From: JAGQRJ01 sp041402045 | Lineage (GTDB): Bacteria; Planctomycetota; J058 | Length of the DNA stretch: 64,000 bases | Assembly (NCBI GenBank): GCA_041402045.1 | Contig: JAWKSZ010000013.1 | Coordinates: 1-64,000, forward strand | Reading direction: 5' to 3' | Part shown: positions 36,233 through 45,756 of the stretch, piece after piece | Position numbering within the stretch: position 1 is the first letter of the stretch | How the letters are laid out: each line of letters starts with the position of its first letter | Notes under the pieces: generated by a model | Database searches by the model: none | Told to the model about the DNA's origin: nothing | Seen by the model: only the letters and a program-made list of their open reading frames with translations | Translations under genes and position numbers: made by a program

Positions 36233-38476
36233 ATGGTCCGCCGCTGCGTCGCCTTTGCGCTGTGCTTCACGGGAGCGCTCGCCGCTCAGACCCTCGACCC
36301 GGCCTGGGCCTTCGTGCCCCAGCGCCTGACGACCGACGACCGCGTGCAGGGGGTGCGGCTGCTCGACGCGGACGGGGACGGCGACCTCGACCTGTTCGTG
36401 CTGCGCGGGTCGGGTGAGCAGAACCGGCTGCTGCTCAACGAAGGAGGCCGGCGCTTCGTGGACGCCAGCGCGCGCCTGCCTCGGCTCGAGGACCACGCCC
36501 TCGACGCGTGCGTCGGGGACTTCGACCGCGACGGGGACCCTGACCTCGCGGTGATCGCTCGGGGAGGGGGGGTCCTGCGTCCGTTCTGGCGACTGTTCGA
36601 CCGCAACGCGCGGCCCGAGCCCTACCTCCTGCGCAACGACGGCGGGAGGTTTCAGTTCGTGGCCGACGCCCTGCCTTGGCGCGGGCGCCCCGCCAGCGGA
36701 CGGCCGACGGCGATCGCCGCCGCCGACGTCGATCGGGACGGAGACCTGGACCTGCTCCTCGCGGGCCCCGAGGGCGGGATCGCGCTGCACAACGACGGCG
36801 GGGCCCGGTTCCAGCGGGTGGGGGTGCCCGGCGAAGGAGCGCCAGCCCTCGCCGCGGGGGACCTGGACGGGGACGGGTCCCCCGGAGGCCGTGTTCGCGC
36901 GCACGTTCCAGCCCGCGGTGAAGCTTCCCGGGCCGCTGCCCTGGCGACGCGGCTGGCCACAGGGGTGGGCGCCGTGCGCGGGGCGGCGACCGCCGACCTC
37001 GAGGGCGATCGGCGGGACGAGGTGGCCTTCGCTGGCTCGAGCGGAGCGTGGTGGGCTGACGCGGGGCGCGTCCGGGGCGTCGACCTGCCCCCCGCGGACG
37101 GGGTGTACGGCGTGCGCGGGGGCCCTGCCGGGCGGGGCGCGTTCCTGTTCTCCGTCGCGGGCGAGCTGGGCGGACAGGGCCTGGTGGCGGTGGGGTGGGA
37201 CGGTGTGAGCCTGCGTCAGCGCACCTTGCCCTATGCCTGGAGTCGCGGGCTCCGGGTCGACGGAGGCGACCTCGACGGCGACGGACGCGTGGACCTGGTC
37301 GTGGCTCCGCAGGGAGGGCGCTCGCTGACCGTGCTCTACGGCGGGACCGCGCGCTACGTGCCCGGAGTCACCCCGGACCTCGAGACCGTGGACGCGGCCC
37401 CGGTCGCCCTCGGTCCGCCGATCGACCCCGATCTGTTCGCCCGCGCCAACGCGACCGACGCCAAGGCGGACTGGCGCGCGCGCGTGCGCACGAACCTGGG
37501 GCGCGGCCACTTCGTGCCGGTGGGGTCGCTCGACCCCGCGCGCGAGCTCTGCGTCCTCGTCCCGGGGATCGGGCAGAACCTGAGCGACCTCCAGGCCTTG
37601 AGCGGGCTCTCGAGTCGCTACCAGCTCTTGATCGGGATCGCGGACTACGAGGGTCGCTCGGGGCTCGCCGCGGCTCGGGAGCTCGCGGACGCCCTGCAGG
37701 CGGCCCTCGCGCAGCGCGAGGCGTTGGCGCGCGCAGCCGGAGTGACCGCGCCCCGAGACCTGAGGATCGTCGCCCACAGCCTGGGCGGGGTCGTCACGCA
37801 GATCCTGCTGGGCGAGCTCGCCCGTCGGGGCGAGCTGGGCGACGGCGGGGCGGGCGCGATCGGGCGGGTGCTGTTCGTGGGCCTCGACGCGGCGTGGCGC
37901 GGGCAGGACGAGCTCTGGGCCGTGAGCGCGATCCCGGGGGTCACGGGGATCGTGCGCCGGGTGACCGACCACACGACCACGGAGCTGAGCCTGCTGAACC
38001 GCACCCCGACCATGGACGCGGCCTTGAACGCGCCGATCGTCCCCGAGCTCACCGTCGAGCTCGTCGACGCCGAGGACGTCCAGCCCGACGCGCGCCAGCC
38101 CCTGCGGAGCTGGTACTCCCGGGAGCTCGCGCCTGGGGACCTGGAGCGGCTGTGGTCGTGGCTGCGGCGCAGCGCGCTCCCGCCGAGCGCGCGCGCGGAC
38201 TTCGACGGGCTCGACCGTTGGGCCAAGGGTGGGCTCCTGCGCTTGCAGGGGCTCCAGCACCTCCTGCGGCAGCTCATGCGCGACGCGGACTACCCTACCC
38301 ACGAGGCCGCGTTGCACGCCGCGGCCCGCACCGCGCCGAGCGCGCAGGCCTTCGCCCCGCGCTACGACGCGCTCCTGGATCGGATCGTGGATCGCTTCGC
38401 CGGGGAGCACACCCCGTTCATGTGGACGAACCCCGCGTTCATGCCCTGGCTGCGGGCGCGGCTCGCGCAGTTCTGA
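36233..38476 (+). CDS. Secreted FG-GAP/VCBS repeat protein fused to a lipase-like alpha/beta hydrolase
   Basis: 747 aa; signal peptide MVRRCVAFALCFTGALAAQ; ATG at 36233 after CAGGGGAGGCATTC. Residues ~35-400 hold FG-GAP/VCBS units with Ca-binding loops (DADGDGDLDLF, DFDRDGDPDLAV, DVDRDGDLDLLL, DLDGDGRVDLVV), predicting a beta-propeller. The C-terminal ~300 residues contain LRIVAHSLGGVVTQILLGELA, the nucleophile elbow of lipase-like hydrolases. Around 36890-36955 the frame reads poorly, while +1 gives DLDGDG/SPEAVFARTFQPAVKLPG; a compensating pair of indels is likely. Propeller-hydrolase fusion suggests an exported esterase with a ligand-binding platform. Confidence 0.8.
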   Translation: MVRRCVAFALCFTGALAAQTLDPAWAFVPQRLTTDDRVQGVRLLDADGDGDLDLFVLRGSGEQNRLLLNEGGRRFVDASARLPRLEDHALDACVGDFDRDGDPDLAVIARGGGVLRPFWRLFDRNARPEPYLLRNDGGRFQFVADALPWRGRPASGRPTAIAAADVDRDGDLDLLLAGPEGGIALHNDGGARFQRVGVPGEGAPALAAGDLDGDGSPGGRVRAHVPARGEASRAAALATRLATGVGAVRGAATADLEGDRRDEVAFAGSSGAWWADAGRVRGVDLPPADGVYGVRGGPAGRGAFLFSVAGELGGQGLVAVGWDGVSLRQRTLPYAWSRGLRVDGGDLDGDGRVDLVVAPQGGRSLTVLYGGTARYVPGVTPDLETVDAAPVALGPPIDPDLFARANATDAKADWRARVRTNLGRGHFVPVGSLDPARELCVLVPGIGQNLSDLQALSGLSSRYQLLIGIADYEGRSGLAAARELADALQAALAQREALARAAGVTAPRDLRIVAHSLGGVVTQILLGELARRGELGDGGAGAIGRVLFVGLDAAWRGQDELWAVSAIPGVTGIVRRVTDHTTTELSLLNRTPTMDAALNAPIVPELTVELVDAEDVQPDARQPLRSWYSRELAPGDLERLWSWLRRSALPPSARADFDGLDRWAKGGLLRLQGLQHLLRQLMRDADYPTHEAALHAAARTAPSAQAFAPRYDALLDRIVDRFAGEHTPFMWTNPAFMPWLRARLAQF

Positions 38477-38482
38477 CGGCGC

Positions 38483-39586
38483 TCAGCCCAGGTCGACTTC
38501 GCGACCGCCCTTGAACACCCGCTGGAGCTCGAGGGTGTCCGGGTCGACCACCAGCACGTCGCCCAGCGCCCCCGGCGTGAGGCGACCCAGGTCGTCGCGG
38601 CGCAGGGCCTGCGCGGGGTGCAGCGAGAGCAGAGCGCTCGCGGCCTGGGGGTCGAGCCCCAGGCCCACGGCGTTTCGCAGCGCCTGATCCAGGGTCAGGA
38701 TCGAACCGGCGAGGGTGCCGTTGGCCAGGGTGGCGCGGCCGTCCTTGACGCACACCCGTTGACCCCCGAGCTCGCTCTCTCCCTCGGGCCCGCCGGTGGC
38801 GCGGATCGCGTCGCTGACCAGCGCGAGCTTGCCGCGCGCGCTCATGAGCGCGTGCCGCACCATGTCGGGGTGCACGTGCTCGAGGTCCAGGATCAACTCC
38901 GAGATCACCTCGGGCTCTGCCAGCGCCGCAGCCGCCAGCCCGGGGTGGCGGTGGTGCAGCCCGCTCATGGCGTTGAACAGGTGGGTGACCCCCCGCGCCC
39001 CCGCCGCGAAGCCCGCACGCGCCTGAGCGTAGGTGGCCGCGCTGTGCCCCAGGCTCACGCGCACCCCGCGGGCGCTGAGGTGGCCGATCAACTCCAGCGC
39101 GCCCGGGAGCTCGGGGGCGAGGGTCACCACGTCGACGGGCCCCCGGTCGAGCAGCGCCCGCAGCTCGTCCCAGCTCGGGGAGCGGCAGAAGTCGGGCTGG
39201 GCGCCACGGCGGGCGGGCGCAATGAACGGGCCTTCGAGGTGCACACCCAGGAGCCGAGCGCCCTGGGGGTCGGAGGGCTGCGCGCCCACCGCCTCGACCG
39301 TGCGCGCCAGCTCTGCGAGGGGGGCCGTGATCGTGGTCGGGCAGAGGCTGGTGGTCCCCTGCCGCAGGTGGAAGCGCGCCAGGCGCTCGAGCCCCGCGGG
39401 CCCGTCCATGACGTCCGCGCCGTCTCCGCCGTGCACGTGCAGGTCGATCATGCCGGGGAGGAGCAGGTGCGCGGGGCCGGGCCCCTCGCGCACGGCCTGG
39501 ATCCGGTCGCCTGCGAGCACGAGCGTGCCCGGCACGAGCGCGCCTTCAGGGGTCACGATCCGTCCCGCGAGGGCGAGCTCAGGCAC
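38483..39586 (-). CDS. nagA: N-acetylglucosamine-6-phosphate deacetylase
   Basis: 367 aa. Motifs in order: GMIDLHVHGGDGADVMD (HxH), GVHLEGPFIAPARRGAQP (metal Glu), VSLGHSAATYAQARAG (His), GVTHLFNAMSGLHHR (His), LVSDAIRATGG (catalytic Asp). It deacetylates GlcNAc-6-P to GlcN-6-P in amino-sugar or cell-wall recycling. GTG at 39586 gives PELALAGRIVTPEG, the standard N-terminus, and overlaps the end of the upstream amidohydrolase gene by 8 bases, so the pair is co-translated. No nagB is in the window. Confidence 0.92.
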   Translation of the reverse strand: MPELALAGRIVTPEGALVPGTLVLAGDRIQAVREGPGPAHLLLPGMIDLHVHGGDGADVMDGPAGLERLARFHLRQGTTSLCPTTITAPLAELARTVEAVGAQPSDPQGARLLGVHLEGPFIAPARRGAQPDFCRSPSWDELRALLDRGPVDVVTLAPELPGALELIGHLSARGVRVSLGHSAATYAQARAGFAAGARGVTHLFNAMSGLHHRHPGLAAAALAEPEVISELILDLEHVHPDMVRHALMSARGKLALVSDAIRATGGPEGESELGGQRVCVKDGRATLANGTLAGSILTLDQALRNAVGLGLDPQAASALLSLHPAQALRRDDLGRLTPGALGDVLVVDPDTLELQRVFKGGREVDLG

Positions 39587-40949
39587 GCGACATGACTCGG
39601 CGCACGCGCGCCGCGAGCTCGGCCCGATCGACCCCCAGGACCTCACCGGCGCGCACGATCGGCTCGCCGCCGACGTAGACGTGGCGCACCGCGCGCTCCG
39701 CGACCAGCGATCCCGTGAACGACGAGACCAGCGCGTCGCCGCCGAGCCCGCCCGCGGTCATGAGGGACGGGTCGTCGAGGTCGACGGTCACGAAGTCGGC
39801 CCAGCGCCCTGGTTCGAGCGCCCCGCTCTCGAGCCCCAGGACTCGCGCGCCGTTCCGGGTCGCGAGGTCGAACACCCGCCCCGGCCGGGGCGCGCCGCCG
39901 TCCGCGGCGCTTATCTGGCCCATTTCCAGGCGCTCCACCCGCTGGAGCATTTCGGCGGTGCGCGCCTCGAGCCAGGGGTTGCACGTCGCGTTGAGGTCCG
40001 TGCCCACCGCGACGGGGACGCCGGCGTCGAGGAGCTCCCGCACGGGGCAGATCCCGTCGCCGAGGAGCATGTTCGTGGTGGGGTTGGTCACCAGGGCCCC
40101 CCCGCGCTCCGCCAGCAGCCGGCGCTCGGGCTCGCTGAGCCAGATCCCGTGGACGAGGGTCGTGCGCGGGCCCAGCACGCCCCAGCGCTCGAGGGCGAAC
40201 AGCGGGGTGTAGCCCGTGCGCTCCTTGGCGAAGGAGACGTCGTCCTGCTGCTCGGCCAGGTGAATGTGGAACGGCCCGTCGAGCTCCTCGGCGAGGGCTG
40301 CGCTGGCGACGATCGCCTCGCGGCTCGCGCCGTGGAGGGAGTGGGGGGCGGGGAGCACGCGCACGCAGGGGTCGTCTGCGTAGCGCGCGGCCAAGGCCCG
40401 GGTGCGCGCGATCGCCGCCTCCCAGGGCTCCTGAAAGCGGCGCTGGCCTTCCCGGCGCGACTGGTCGTAGATCGTGCGCAAGAAGCTCACTCGGAGCCCG
40501 ACCTTGCGCGCCGCGCCGATCACGAGCTCGGCGAGGCGGGCGTCTTGCGGGTCGAAGTCTCCCTGGCGGTTGTGGACGTAGTGGAACTCCCCGACCGCGG
40601 TCGTGCCTGCGCGAGCCATGTCCATGAAGCACAGGAGCGCGGCCGCCTCGAGGGCCTCCTCGTCCAGGGTCAGGACCAGGGGGTAGAGGTGTCGCTCGAC
40701 CCAGTCCTGGAAGCTCGAGGGGTGATCGCTCGCGCCGCGCAGGAGGACCTGGAAGCAATGGCTGTGCGCGCTGACTCCCCCTGGGGCGAGGGCTTGCCCC
40801 GCGAAGTGCACGCGCCGGGCGTCGGGGTGGGCGGCCTCGAGGTCCTGGCGGGCCCCGATCGCGGCGACTCGGCCACGGTCGACGAGCAGCGCGGCGTCCG
40901 CGACGAACGATCCCTGGCTGTGCACCCAGTCGGCCGAGAACAGCTCCAC
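39579..40949 (-). CDS. Amidohydrolase, formimidoylglutamate deiminase-like (HutF type)
   Basis: 456 aa. Metal motifs of the ATZ/TRZ-HutF group: GGVSAHSHCFQVLLRG (HxH), FHIHLAEQQDDV (His), TTLVHGIWLSEPE (His), VGTDLNATCNPWLEARTAEMLQ (Asp), with GEFHYVHNRQGDFD resembling the HutF loop. HutF turns formimidoyl-glutamate into formyl-glutamate in histidine breakdown, but no hut genes are nearby, and the overlap with nagA may point to another amide or deiminase substrate. GTG at 40949 with GAGGAGGGTGG upstream. Family sure, reaction uncertain. Confidence 0.8.
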   Translation of the reverse strand: MELFSADWVHSQGSFVADAALLVDRGRVAAIGARQDLEAAHPDARRVHFAGQALAPGGVSAHSHCFQVLLRGASDHPSSFQDWVERHLYPLVLTLDEEALEAAALLCFMDMARAGTTAVGEFHYVHNRQGDFDPQDARLAELVIGAARKVGLRVSFLRTIYDQSRREGQRRFQEPWEAAIARTRALAARYADDPCVRVLPAPHSLHGASREAIVASAALAEELDGPFHIHLAEQQDDVSFAKERTGYTPLFALERWGVLGPRTTLVHGIWLSEPERRLLAERGGALVTNPTTNMLLGDGICPVRELLDAGVPVAVGTDLNATCNPWLEARTAEMLQRVERLEMGQISAADGGAPRPGRVFDLATRNGARVLGLESGALEPGRWADFVTVDLDDPSLMTAGGLGGDALVSSFTGSLVAERAVRHVYVGGEPIVRAGEVLGVDRAELAARVRRVMSRA

Positions 40950-41005
40950 CCACCCTCCTCTTGCAGTGCATGCGACGCGGCGGTCGGGGGGCTACTCTAC
41001 GCGGT

Positions 41006-42970
41006 GTGAATCCGGGACGCGACGACGACCTCGGCTCCACCGGATCCGACGTGGCCCCGCTCGGCGCCCGCGCGGTCGGTGGCTACGAGCTCCTGGAGGA
41101 GCTCGGCCGCGGGTGCATGGGCGTCGTGTATCGCGCCCGGCGGCTGCGCGACGGTCAAGTCTTCGCGCTCAAGATCGTGCTCGACGAGAGCCCCTCGCAG
41201 GAGGCCCTCGGTCGCTTCGCGCGCGAGGCTCAGGTCGGGATCCGGCTGCGACACCCGGGGATCGTGCCCGTGGTCGACGTGGGCCAGGCCCAGGGGCGCA
41301 TGTACCTCGTCATGGAGTTCTGCCCCGGGCCGACCCTCGAGGATCGGCTGCGGGAGCGCGGGGCGCTGCCGGCGCGGGACGCCGCGGAGCTGGCGGCGGA
41401 GCTCGCGGACGCCCTCAGCGCCGCCCACGCCCAGGGTGTGCTCCACCGGGACCTCAAGCCCGCCAACGTGATCCTGGACCAGCGGGCGGGGGGGCGTCCG
41501 CGGATCACCGACTTCGGGCTGGCGCGCGACCAGCGCGACGACCGCGACCTGACGCGCTCGGGTCAGGCGGTGGGCACGCCCTCGCACATGGCGCCCGAGC
41601 AGATTCGCGGGCTGCAGATCGACGCCCGAGCGGAGGTGTGGGCGCTCGGCGTGTTGCTCTACGAGTGCCTCTCGGGGGAGCTCCCGTTCCCGGCCGAGAC
41701 CTACACCGAGGTGGGCAATCAGATCCTCTACGAGGAGCCGCCCGCGCCGGGGGGGGAGCTGCCCGCCCTCAGCGCGTACGTGCTCGGCATGCTGGCCAAG
41801 GACGCCGACCGGCGCCCGGCGAGCATGACCGCGGTCGCGCGGAGGCTGCGGGAGCTCGCCGACCCCGCCGCGAACCTCGCTCAGGGTCCCCCGGGTGGGC
41901 GCGCCGCGCTCCTCGCCGGGCTCGGCGCAGGCGCCTCGGCCCTCGCCCTGACCCTCGTGGGCGGCGGGCTGCTCCTGGGGGCGCCCTGGCGCGGAGCGGC
42001 GCCGGCCGTGGTGGCGTCGGTCGACGGGTCGGCGACGCCCGCCCCCGCCACGCCGCGCGCCGAAGACCTGATCGCCCGGGCAGAGGGGTTGGCGAGAGAC
42101 GGGGAGCTCGCAGAGGTCGTGCTCCCGCTGTTCAACGAGGTCGAGCCCCTCGTCGCCGGGGAGCCGGAGCTCGAGCGGCGCGTCCTGCTGGGGCGGCTGT
42201 TCCTGCTGTTCCGGCGCGGGCGCTACGAAGAGGCCTTGGAGCAGGCCGAGGCCCTGGTCCAGCGCCCCGATCCTGCGCTGTTCGCTCCGGCGGGCCGGGT
42301 CAAGGGGTGGGCGCTGATTCGGCTCAACCGGACGCCGGAGGGTCTCTCGGCCTGGCGCCAGCTCGCCGAGCGCGCGCCCGAGAGCCTGGAGGGGATCGCG
42401 GCCGAGAGCCGCCTCGCGTTCTTCCAAGGCCAGAACGCGCGGGGGGCGGAGCTCAACCGCCGGGCGCTCGAGCTGGACGACCCGCAGCGTCCCCAGGGGT
42501 TCCTCAGGGTGACCGCCGCCTATGCGGCGCTGCAAGAGGGCAACCCCGAGGCCGCCCTGACCTGGCTGGACGAGGCCGAGCGGCTCCTGCCCGACGCGCC
42601 CCGGGTGCACCTCGTGCGCGCCTTCGTGCTCCAGCGCACCCAGGACTGGCGTCGCGCGCGACACTCGGTGGAAGCGGCGCTCGAGTTGACCGCGCCCCGG
42701 GGCTTCGTCCAGGGGCTGGAGACGCTGGCCGCGATCGCGACGCAGCAGGGCGACACCCCTGGAGCCCTCGAGGCCTACTCGCGGCTGGTCGACGACTTCA
42801 GCCACGGCGCGGCGCTGTTTCGGCGCGGTGAACTCCGGTGGCGGCTCGGGCAGGCTGGCGAGGCGCGCGGCGACTTCGAGCGCCTGCGTGCCGAGTTCCC
42901 TCAGGTGTGGGGTCAGGTGCAGGCCAGCGCCTCTGCGCGTTCGCTCGCGGAGCGAGTCCTCGGCCGGTAG
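41006..42970 (+). CDS. Transmembrane Ser/Thr kinase with TPR-like region
   Basis: 654 aa from GTG at 41006. Kinase: GRGCMGVV (34-41, Cys where most have Gly or Ser), FALKIV Lys56, VLHRDLKPANVIL, TDFGLAR, HMAPEQ. One helix (AALLAGLGAGASALALTLVGGGLLLG, ~300-325), a short Pro/Ala linker, then helical repeats with TPR features (GRYEEALEQAEALVQRPDP; FLRVTAAYAALQEGNPEAALTWLDEAERLLPDAP; GDTPGALEAYSRLVDDF). It is divergent from the HutF-like gene across 56 bp. A perfect hairpin 33 bases after the stop is a likely terminator. Confidence 0.93.
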   Translation: MNPGRDDDLGSTGSDVAPLGARAVGGYELLEELGRGCMGVVYRARRLRDGQVFALKIVLDESPSQEALGRFAREAQVGIRLRHPGIVPVVDVGQAQGRMYLVMEFCPGPTLEDRLRERGALPARDAAELAAELADALSAAHAQGVLHRDLKPANVILDQRAGGRPRITDFGLARDQRDDRDLTRSGQAVGTPSHMAPEQIRGLQIDARAEVWALGVLLYECLSGELPFPAETYTEVGNQILYEEPPAPGGELPALSAYVLGMLAKDADRRPASMTAVARRLRELADPAANLAQGPPGGRAALLAGLGAGASALALTLVGGGLLLGAPWRGAAPAVVASVDGSATPAPATPRAEDLIARAEGLARDGELAEVVLPLFNEVEPLVAGEPELERRVLLGRLFLLFRRGRYEEALEQAEALVQRPDPALFAPAGRVKGWALIRLNRTPEGLSAWRQLAERAPESLEGIAAESRLAFFQGQNARGAELNRRALELDDPQRPQGFLRVTAAYAALQEGNPEAALTWLDEAERLLPDAPRVHLVRAFVLQRTQDWRRARHSVEAALELTAPRGFVQGLETLAAIATQQGDTPGALEAYSRLVDDFSHGAALFRRGELRWRLGQAGEARGDFERLRAEFPQVWGQVQASASARSLAERVLGR

Positions 42971-43382
42971 CTGCGTCTCGTCCTACCTCGAACCAAGAAA
43001 CACGCCCCCCCGAGCGAGTGCGTTGCTCGGGGGGGCGCCCTCTCGGGGGCCATGAGGGACGAGAGGAGAGAACAGACATAAGAGAAGAGGAGAAGGTAAA
43101 GAAACGGAAGGTGCCCCCTTGTCCACTCACCCCAATCGCAACCGGAGTACCAAGACGTAGCTCGCCGGTTTCGTCTCGATCCCCTCAGGGAAGCTTTCAG
43201 CCCGCCCTCAGCGGGTCAAAGCCCTCAGCCCCGTGCGGTCCGTGGAACGGAGCCGGAGACGCAGTGAGTCGCATGGCCCAGGGGTCCGGACGGCCAGGGG
43301 GCTCCGCCTGCCGCCCGAGCCGAGCGCGAGCGCGAAAGTCGTTGCTGAGTATGCGCTTAGGTTTCCCGCCGAGGTCCGGTCG
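42971..43382. other. 412-bp intergenic region
   Basis: Holds the hairpin at 43003-43037, then a purine-rich run (43050-43110, agaggagagaacagacataagagaag type), then lower-coding-potential sequence to the ABC-2 permease stop. I see no gene. Confidence 0.6.
43003..43037 (+). terminator. Perfect 13-bp hairpin after the kinase
   Basis: CGCCCCCCCGAGC / GCTCGGGGGGGCG with loop GAGTGCGTT, 33 bases beyond the kinase stop. No T-tract, but the stem is very stable; likely terminator. Confidence 0.8.
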
Positions 43383-44174
43383 CTAGTCGAGGCGCTTGCG
43401 CAGGACCAGGATCGCGAGGGCGAAGCAGATCGCGTCGAAGATCAGGAGTCCCACGGCGGAGGAGAGGTAGGTGGCGTCCAGGCCCAGGAAGGCCGCGCGA
43501 ATCGGCTCGATCGCGTGGGTCATGGGGTTCGCCAGCGCCACCCAGGCCATCCAGTCCGGCATGGCGCTCCGAGCCACGAAGGTCGGGCTCAGCACCAGGA
43601 GCGGGGAGAGCATGAAGCCCGTGATCGCGAAGAAGATCGAGTGGTGGGGGAACACGAACGCCAAGGCCAGGCTGAGGACCGTGATCCCCGCGCTCAAGAG
43701 CGCGGCGTAGCCCACCAGGGTCACGACCGCGAACACGGGGTTCGCAGGCCGGACGCCGAGCAGCAGCGCGACCCCGAAAATGATCCCCACCTGGATCAGG
43801 CTGTAGAGGATCACGTAGAGGAAGCGCGAGGTCACGATCGCGCCGCGGGAGACCGGCGAGGCCAGGATCTTGTCCATGAACCCCGTCTCGCGGTCGAACA
43901 CGATCGGAATGCCCCCCAGGATCGAGTTCACCAGCACCGTGAACGCGGCGATCCCCGAGAACAAGAAGGTCAGGTAGTCGTCGGTCTGGAAGCGCTCGAG
44001 CATGAGCGTGCGCAGGTCCTCCGCGTCGCGCACCACGTGGTGCAGGAGCGGGCCAGCGAGGGTCAAGAGGATCAAGGGCTGAATGATCCCCAGGGTCAGG
44101 CTCATGCGGTCCTTGCGGAGGTGGATCAACCAGCGGCGGGTGAGGCCCCAGGTGTCCTGCACGAAGTAGCTCAT
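43383..44174 (-). CDS. ABC-2 type transporter permease
   Basis: 263 aa from ATG at 44174 (MSYFVQDTWGLTRRWL); a TTG 13 codons upstream is possible. Six hydrophobic segments: LGIIQPLILLTLAGPLL, YLTFLFSGIAAFTVLVNSILGG, FLYVILYSLIQVGIIFGVALLLG, VFAVVTLVGYAALLSAGITVLSLALAFVF, FFAITGFMLSPLLVLSP and VGLLIFDAICFALAILVL. FDRETGFMDKILASPVSRGAIVTSR is the conserved DrrB/ABC-2 loop. It needs an ATPase; none is adjacent, the only candidate in the window is at 31159. It lies downstream of the two DUF4139 genes on the same strand. Confidence 0.9.
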   Translation of the reverse strand: MSYFVQDTWGLTRRWLIHLRKDRMSLTLGIIQPLILLTLAGPLLHHVVRDAEDLRTLMLERFQTDDYLTFLFSGIAAFTVLVNSILGGIPIVFDRETGFMDKILASPVSRGAIVTSRFLYVILYSLIQVGIIFGVALLLGVRPANPVFAVVTLVGYAALLSAGITVLSLALAFVFPHHSIFFAITGFMLSPLLVLSPTFVARSAMPDWMAWVALANPMTHAIEPIRAAFLGLDATYLSSAVGLLIFDAICFALAILVLRKRLD

Positions 44175-44220
44175 GGGCCCGAGGGTAGCTCGAATCGCGA
44201 GGCCGTGGGGCAACGGGCTC

Positions 44221-45756
44221 TCAGGAGAACGCTCCCAGGTCGACCTTGCTGCCGGCGGAGAGGTGGACCCGATAGGAGAGGGTCTCGGTGCCCCGGGGGC
44301 CGAGCTCGACGCGTCGGGTGAGGAACCCGGTCTCGGCGTCGTGGCTCCACCCCGGCGCCTGCACCTCGACCGTGATCTGCTCGAGCTCGCTGACGGGGGT
44401 TCGCTCCTTGACCTCGAGGGCGTGCGGCTGATCGCCCAGGTTCGAGAGGTAGACCGTGACCGCCCGCGTGAGCTTCTGGGTCCCGATCACGGGAACGGTG
44501 CGCCGCTCGCGCTCGACCTCGCGGCGTACGCTGACGGCCTGCTCGGGGCCAAAGCCCAGAGTGAACGCCTCGCCCACCCCCACGAAGTCCACGCGCCCGC
44601 GGCCGACCACGCTCTGCTCCCGCGCGAGGCGCACGGGCCCCGCGAGGAGCGGGGTCGCGCCCGAGAGCGTCCCGCGCGCCCGGAGGTGCGGGGACGTGGC
44701 GAGCTCGGGGACCGCGACGACCTCGAGGTCCGCGGCCACCTCGCGACGCTCGAGCTCGACCCGCAGCGGCTGGCCGTCGCTGGGAAAGCTCGCCGGACCC
44801 GCGGCGCACCACTCGAGGGGCTGGCCGCCGTCGTCGACCCCGGGCATGGCGTCGACGGTGCGCCTGCCGCCCGCGACCGCGGCCGCGCGGATCTCCTCGT
44901 CCCGCGCCTCGACGACGATCCTCCGCTCCTGGCGCGGACGGAGCGAGAGCACGTCGTCGGTGAGCTCGGGTGCGTGGGCCGCGCGGCCGGGACGGGCGGT
45001 CGAGAACCGCAGCTCGACGCCCGCCCAGTCGTCCTCCTGGGTCGCCTGCCAGGCGCAGGCGAGGGTCACGAGCTCGAGGCGGGCGGCGGAGCCCGTCCCC
45101 CGCAGGCGCGCGAGGTGCTCGGGACGCCAGCTCGCGCAGGGCGTGCGGTAGGTGAGCTCCACGGTGACGGGGCCAGCGCGCTCCGCCTCGAGCTGCACGG
45201 CGACCCGGGCGCGTACGTCCCGGGAGCCCGCGGCCAGGGCCAGGGCGTCCTCGGCGTCGTGATAGGCCCTGCGCCGCTCGAGGAGCGCGCCGCGGGCGTC
45301 CGCGAGGCGGGTCAGGGCCGAGCGACCGGCCTCGCCGAGCGCCTCGTGGGCGCTCGTCCAGCCGTTGGCGACCTCGTCGCGGTCGAGCCCTTGGGGGCAA
45401 GCCTGGAGCGCAGCGGCCCAGGTGTGATCGAGGGGGCCGAGCTGGCGCAGCCCGTCCTCTTCGCGGGCGCAGAGGCGCTGGGCAGCCTCGAGCGCAGCTC
45501 GAGCGTCGTGGACGGCCTGGACCAGGGCGTCGGGGACGTCCGGCAGGGATCGTTCGACGCGGGTGGCGTGCACCCGCGCGGCGCCGGCGAGCAAGCACGC
45601 GCGGAGGGAGCGGTCGTCGAGCAGCGGCGTCACTCCGCCAAGGCGGACCCAGGTCACCCCTGGGGTGAGCTCGAGCTGGGCGGTGCGGGTGACCTCGGCG
45701 CGGTCCTCGAAGAACGTGATCCGGCTGGGGCGGGTCGCAGACTCAGGCGCGGACAT
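44221..45756 (-). CDS. DUF4139 (MuiA-like) protein
   Basis: 511 aa. N-terminal part PSRITFFEDRAEVTRTAQLELTPGVTWVRLGGVTPLLDDRSLRA matches DUF4140; a coiled coil of ~100 residues follows, then the DUF4139 body (VTVELTYRTPCASWRPEHLARL; LSNLGDQPHALEVKERTPVSELEQITVEV; RRVELGPRGTETLSYRVHLS). No signal peptide. The family is widespread and its best-known member is called mucoidy inhibitor A; the biochemical role is unknown. ATG at 45756 follows GGAGGGTGGCA and overlaps the upstream DUF4139 gene by 14 bases. Confidence 0.88.
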   Translation of the reverse strand: MSAPESATRPSRITFFEDRAEVTRTAQLELTPGVTWVRLGGVTPLLDDRSLRACLLAGAARVHATRVERSLPDVPDALVQAVHDARAALEAAQRLCAREEDGLRQLGPLDHTWAAALQACPQGLDRDEVANGWTSAHEALGEAGRSALTRLADARGALLERRRAYHDAEDALALAAGSRDVRARVAVQLEAERAGPVTVELTYRTPCASWRPEHLARLRGTGSAARLELVTLACAWQATQEDDWAGVELRFSTARPGRAAHAPELTDDVLSLRPRQERRIVVEARDEEIRAAAVAGGRRTVDAMPGVDDGGQPLEWCAAGPASFPSDGQPLRVELERREVAADLEVVAVPELATSPHLRARGTLSGATPLLAGPVRLAREQSVVGRGRVDFVGVGEAFTLGFGPEQAVSVRREVERERRTVPVIGTQKLTRAVTVYLSNLGDQPHALEVKERTPVSELEQITVEVQAPGWSHDAETGFLTRRVELGPRGTETLSYRVHLSAGSKVDLGAFS

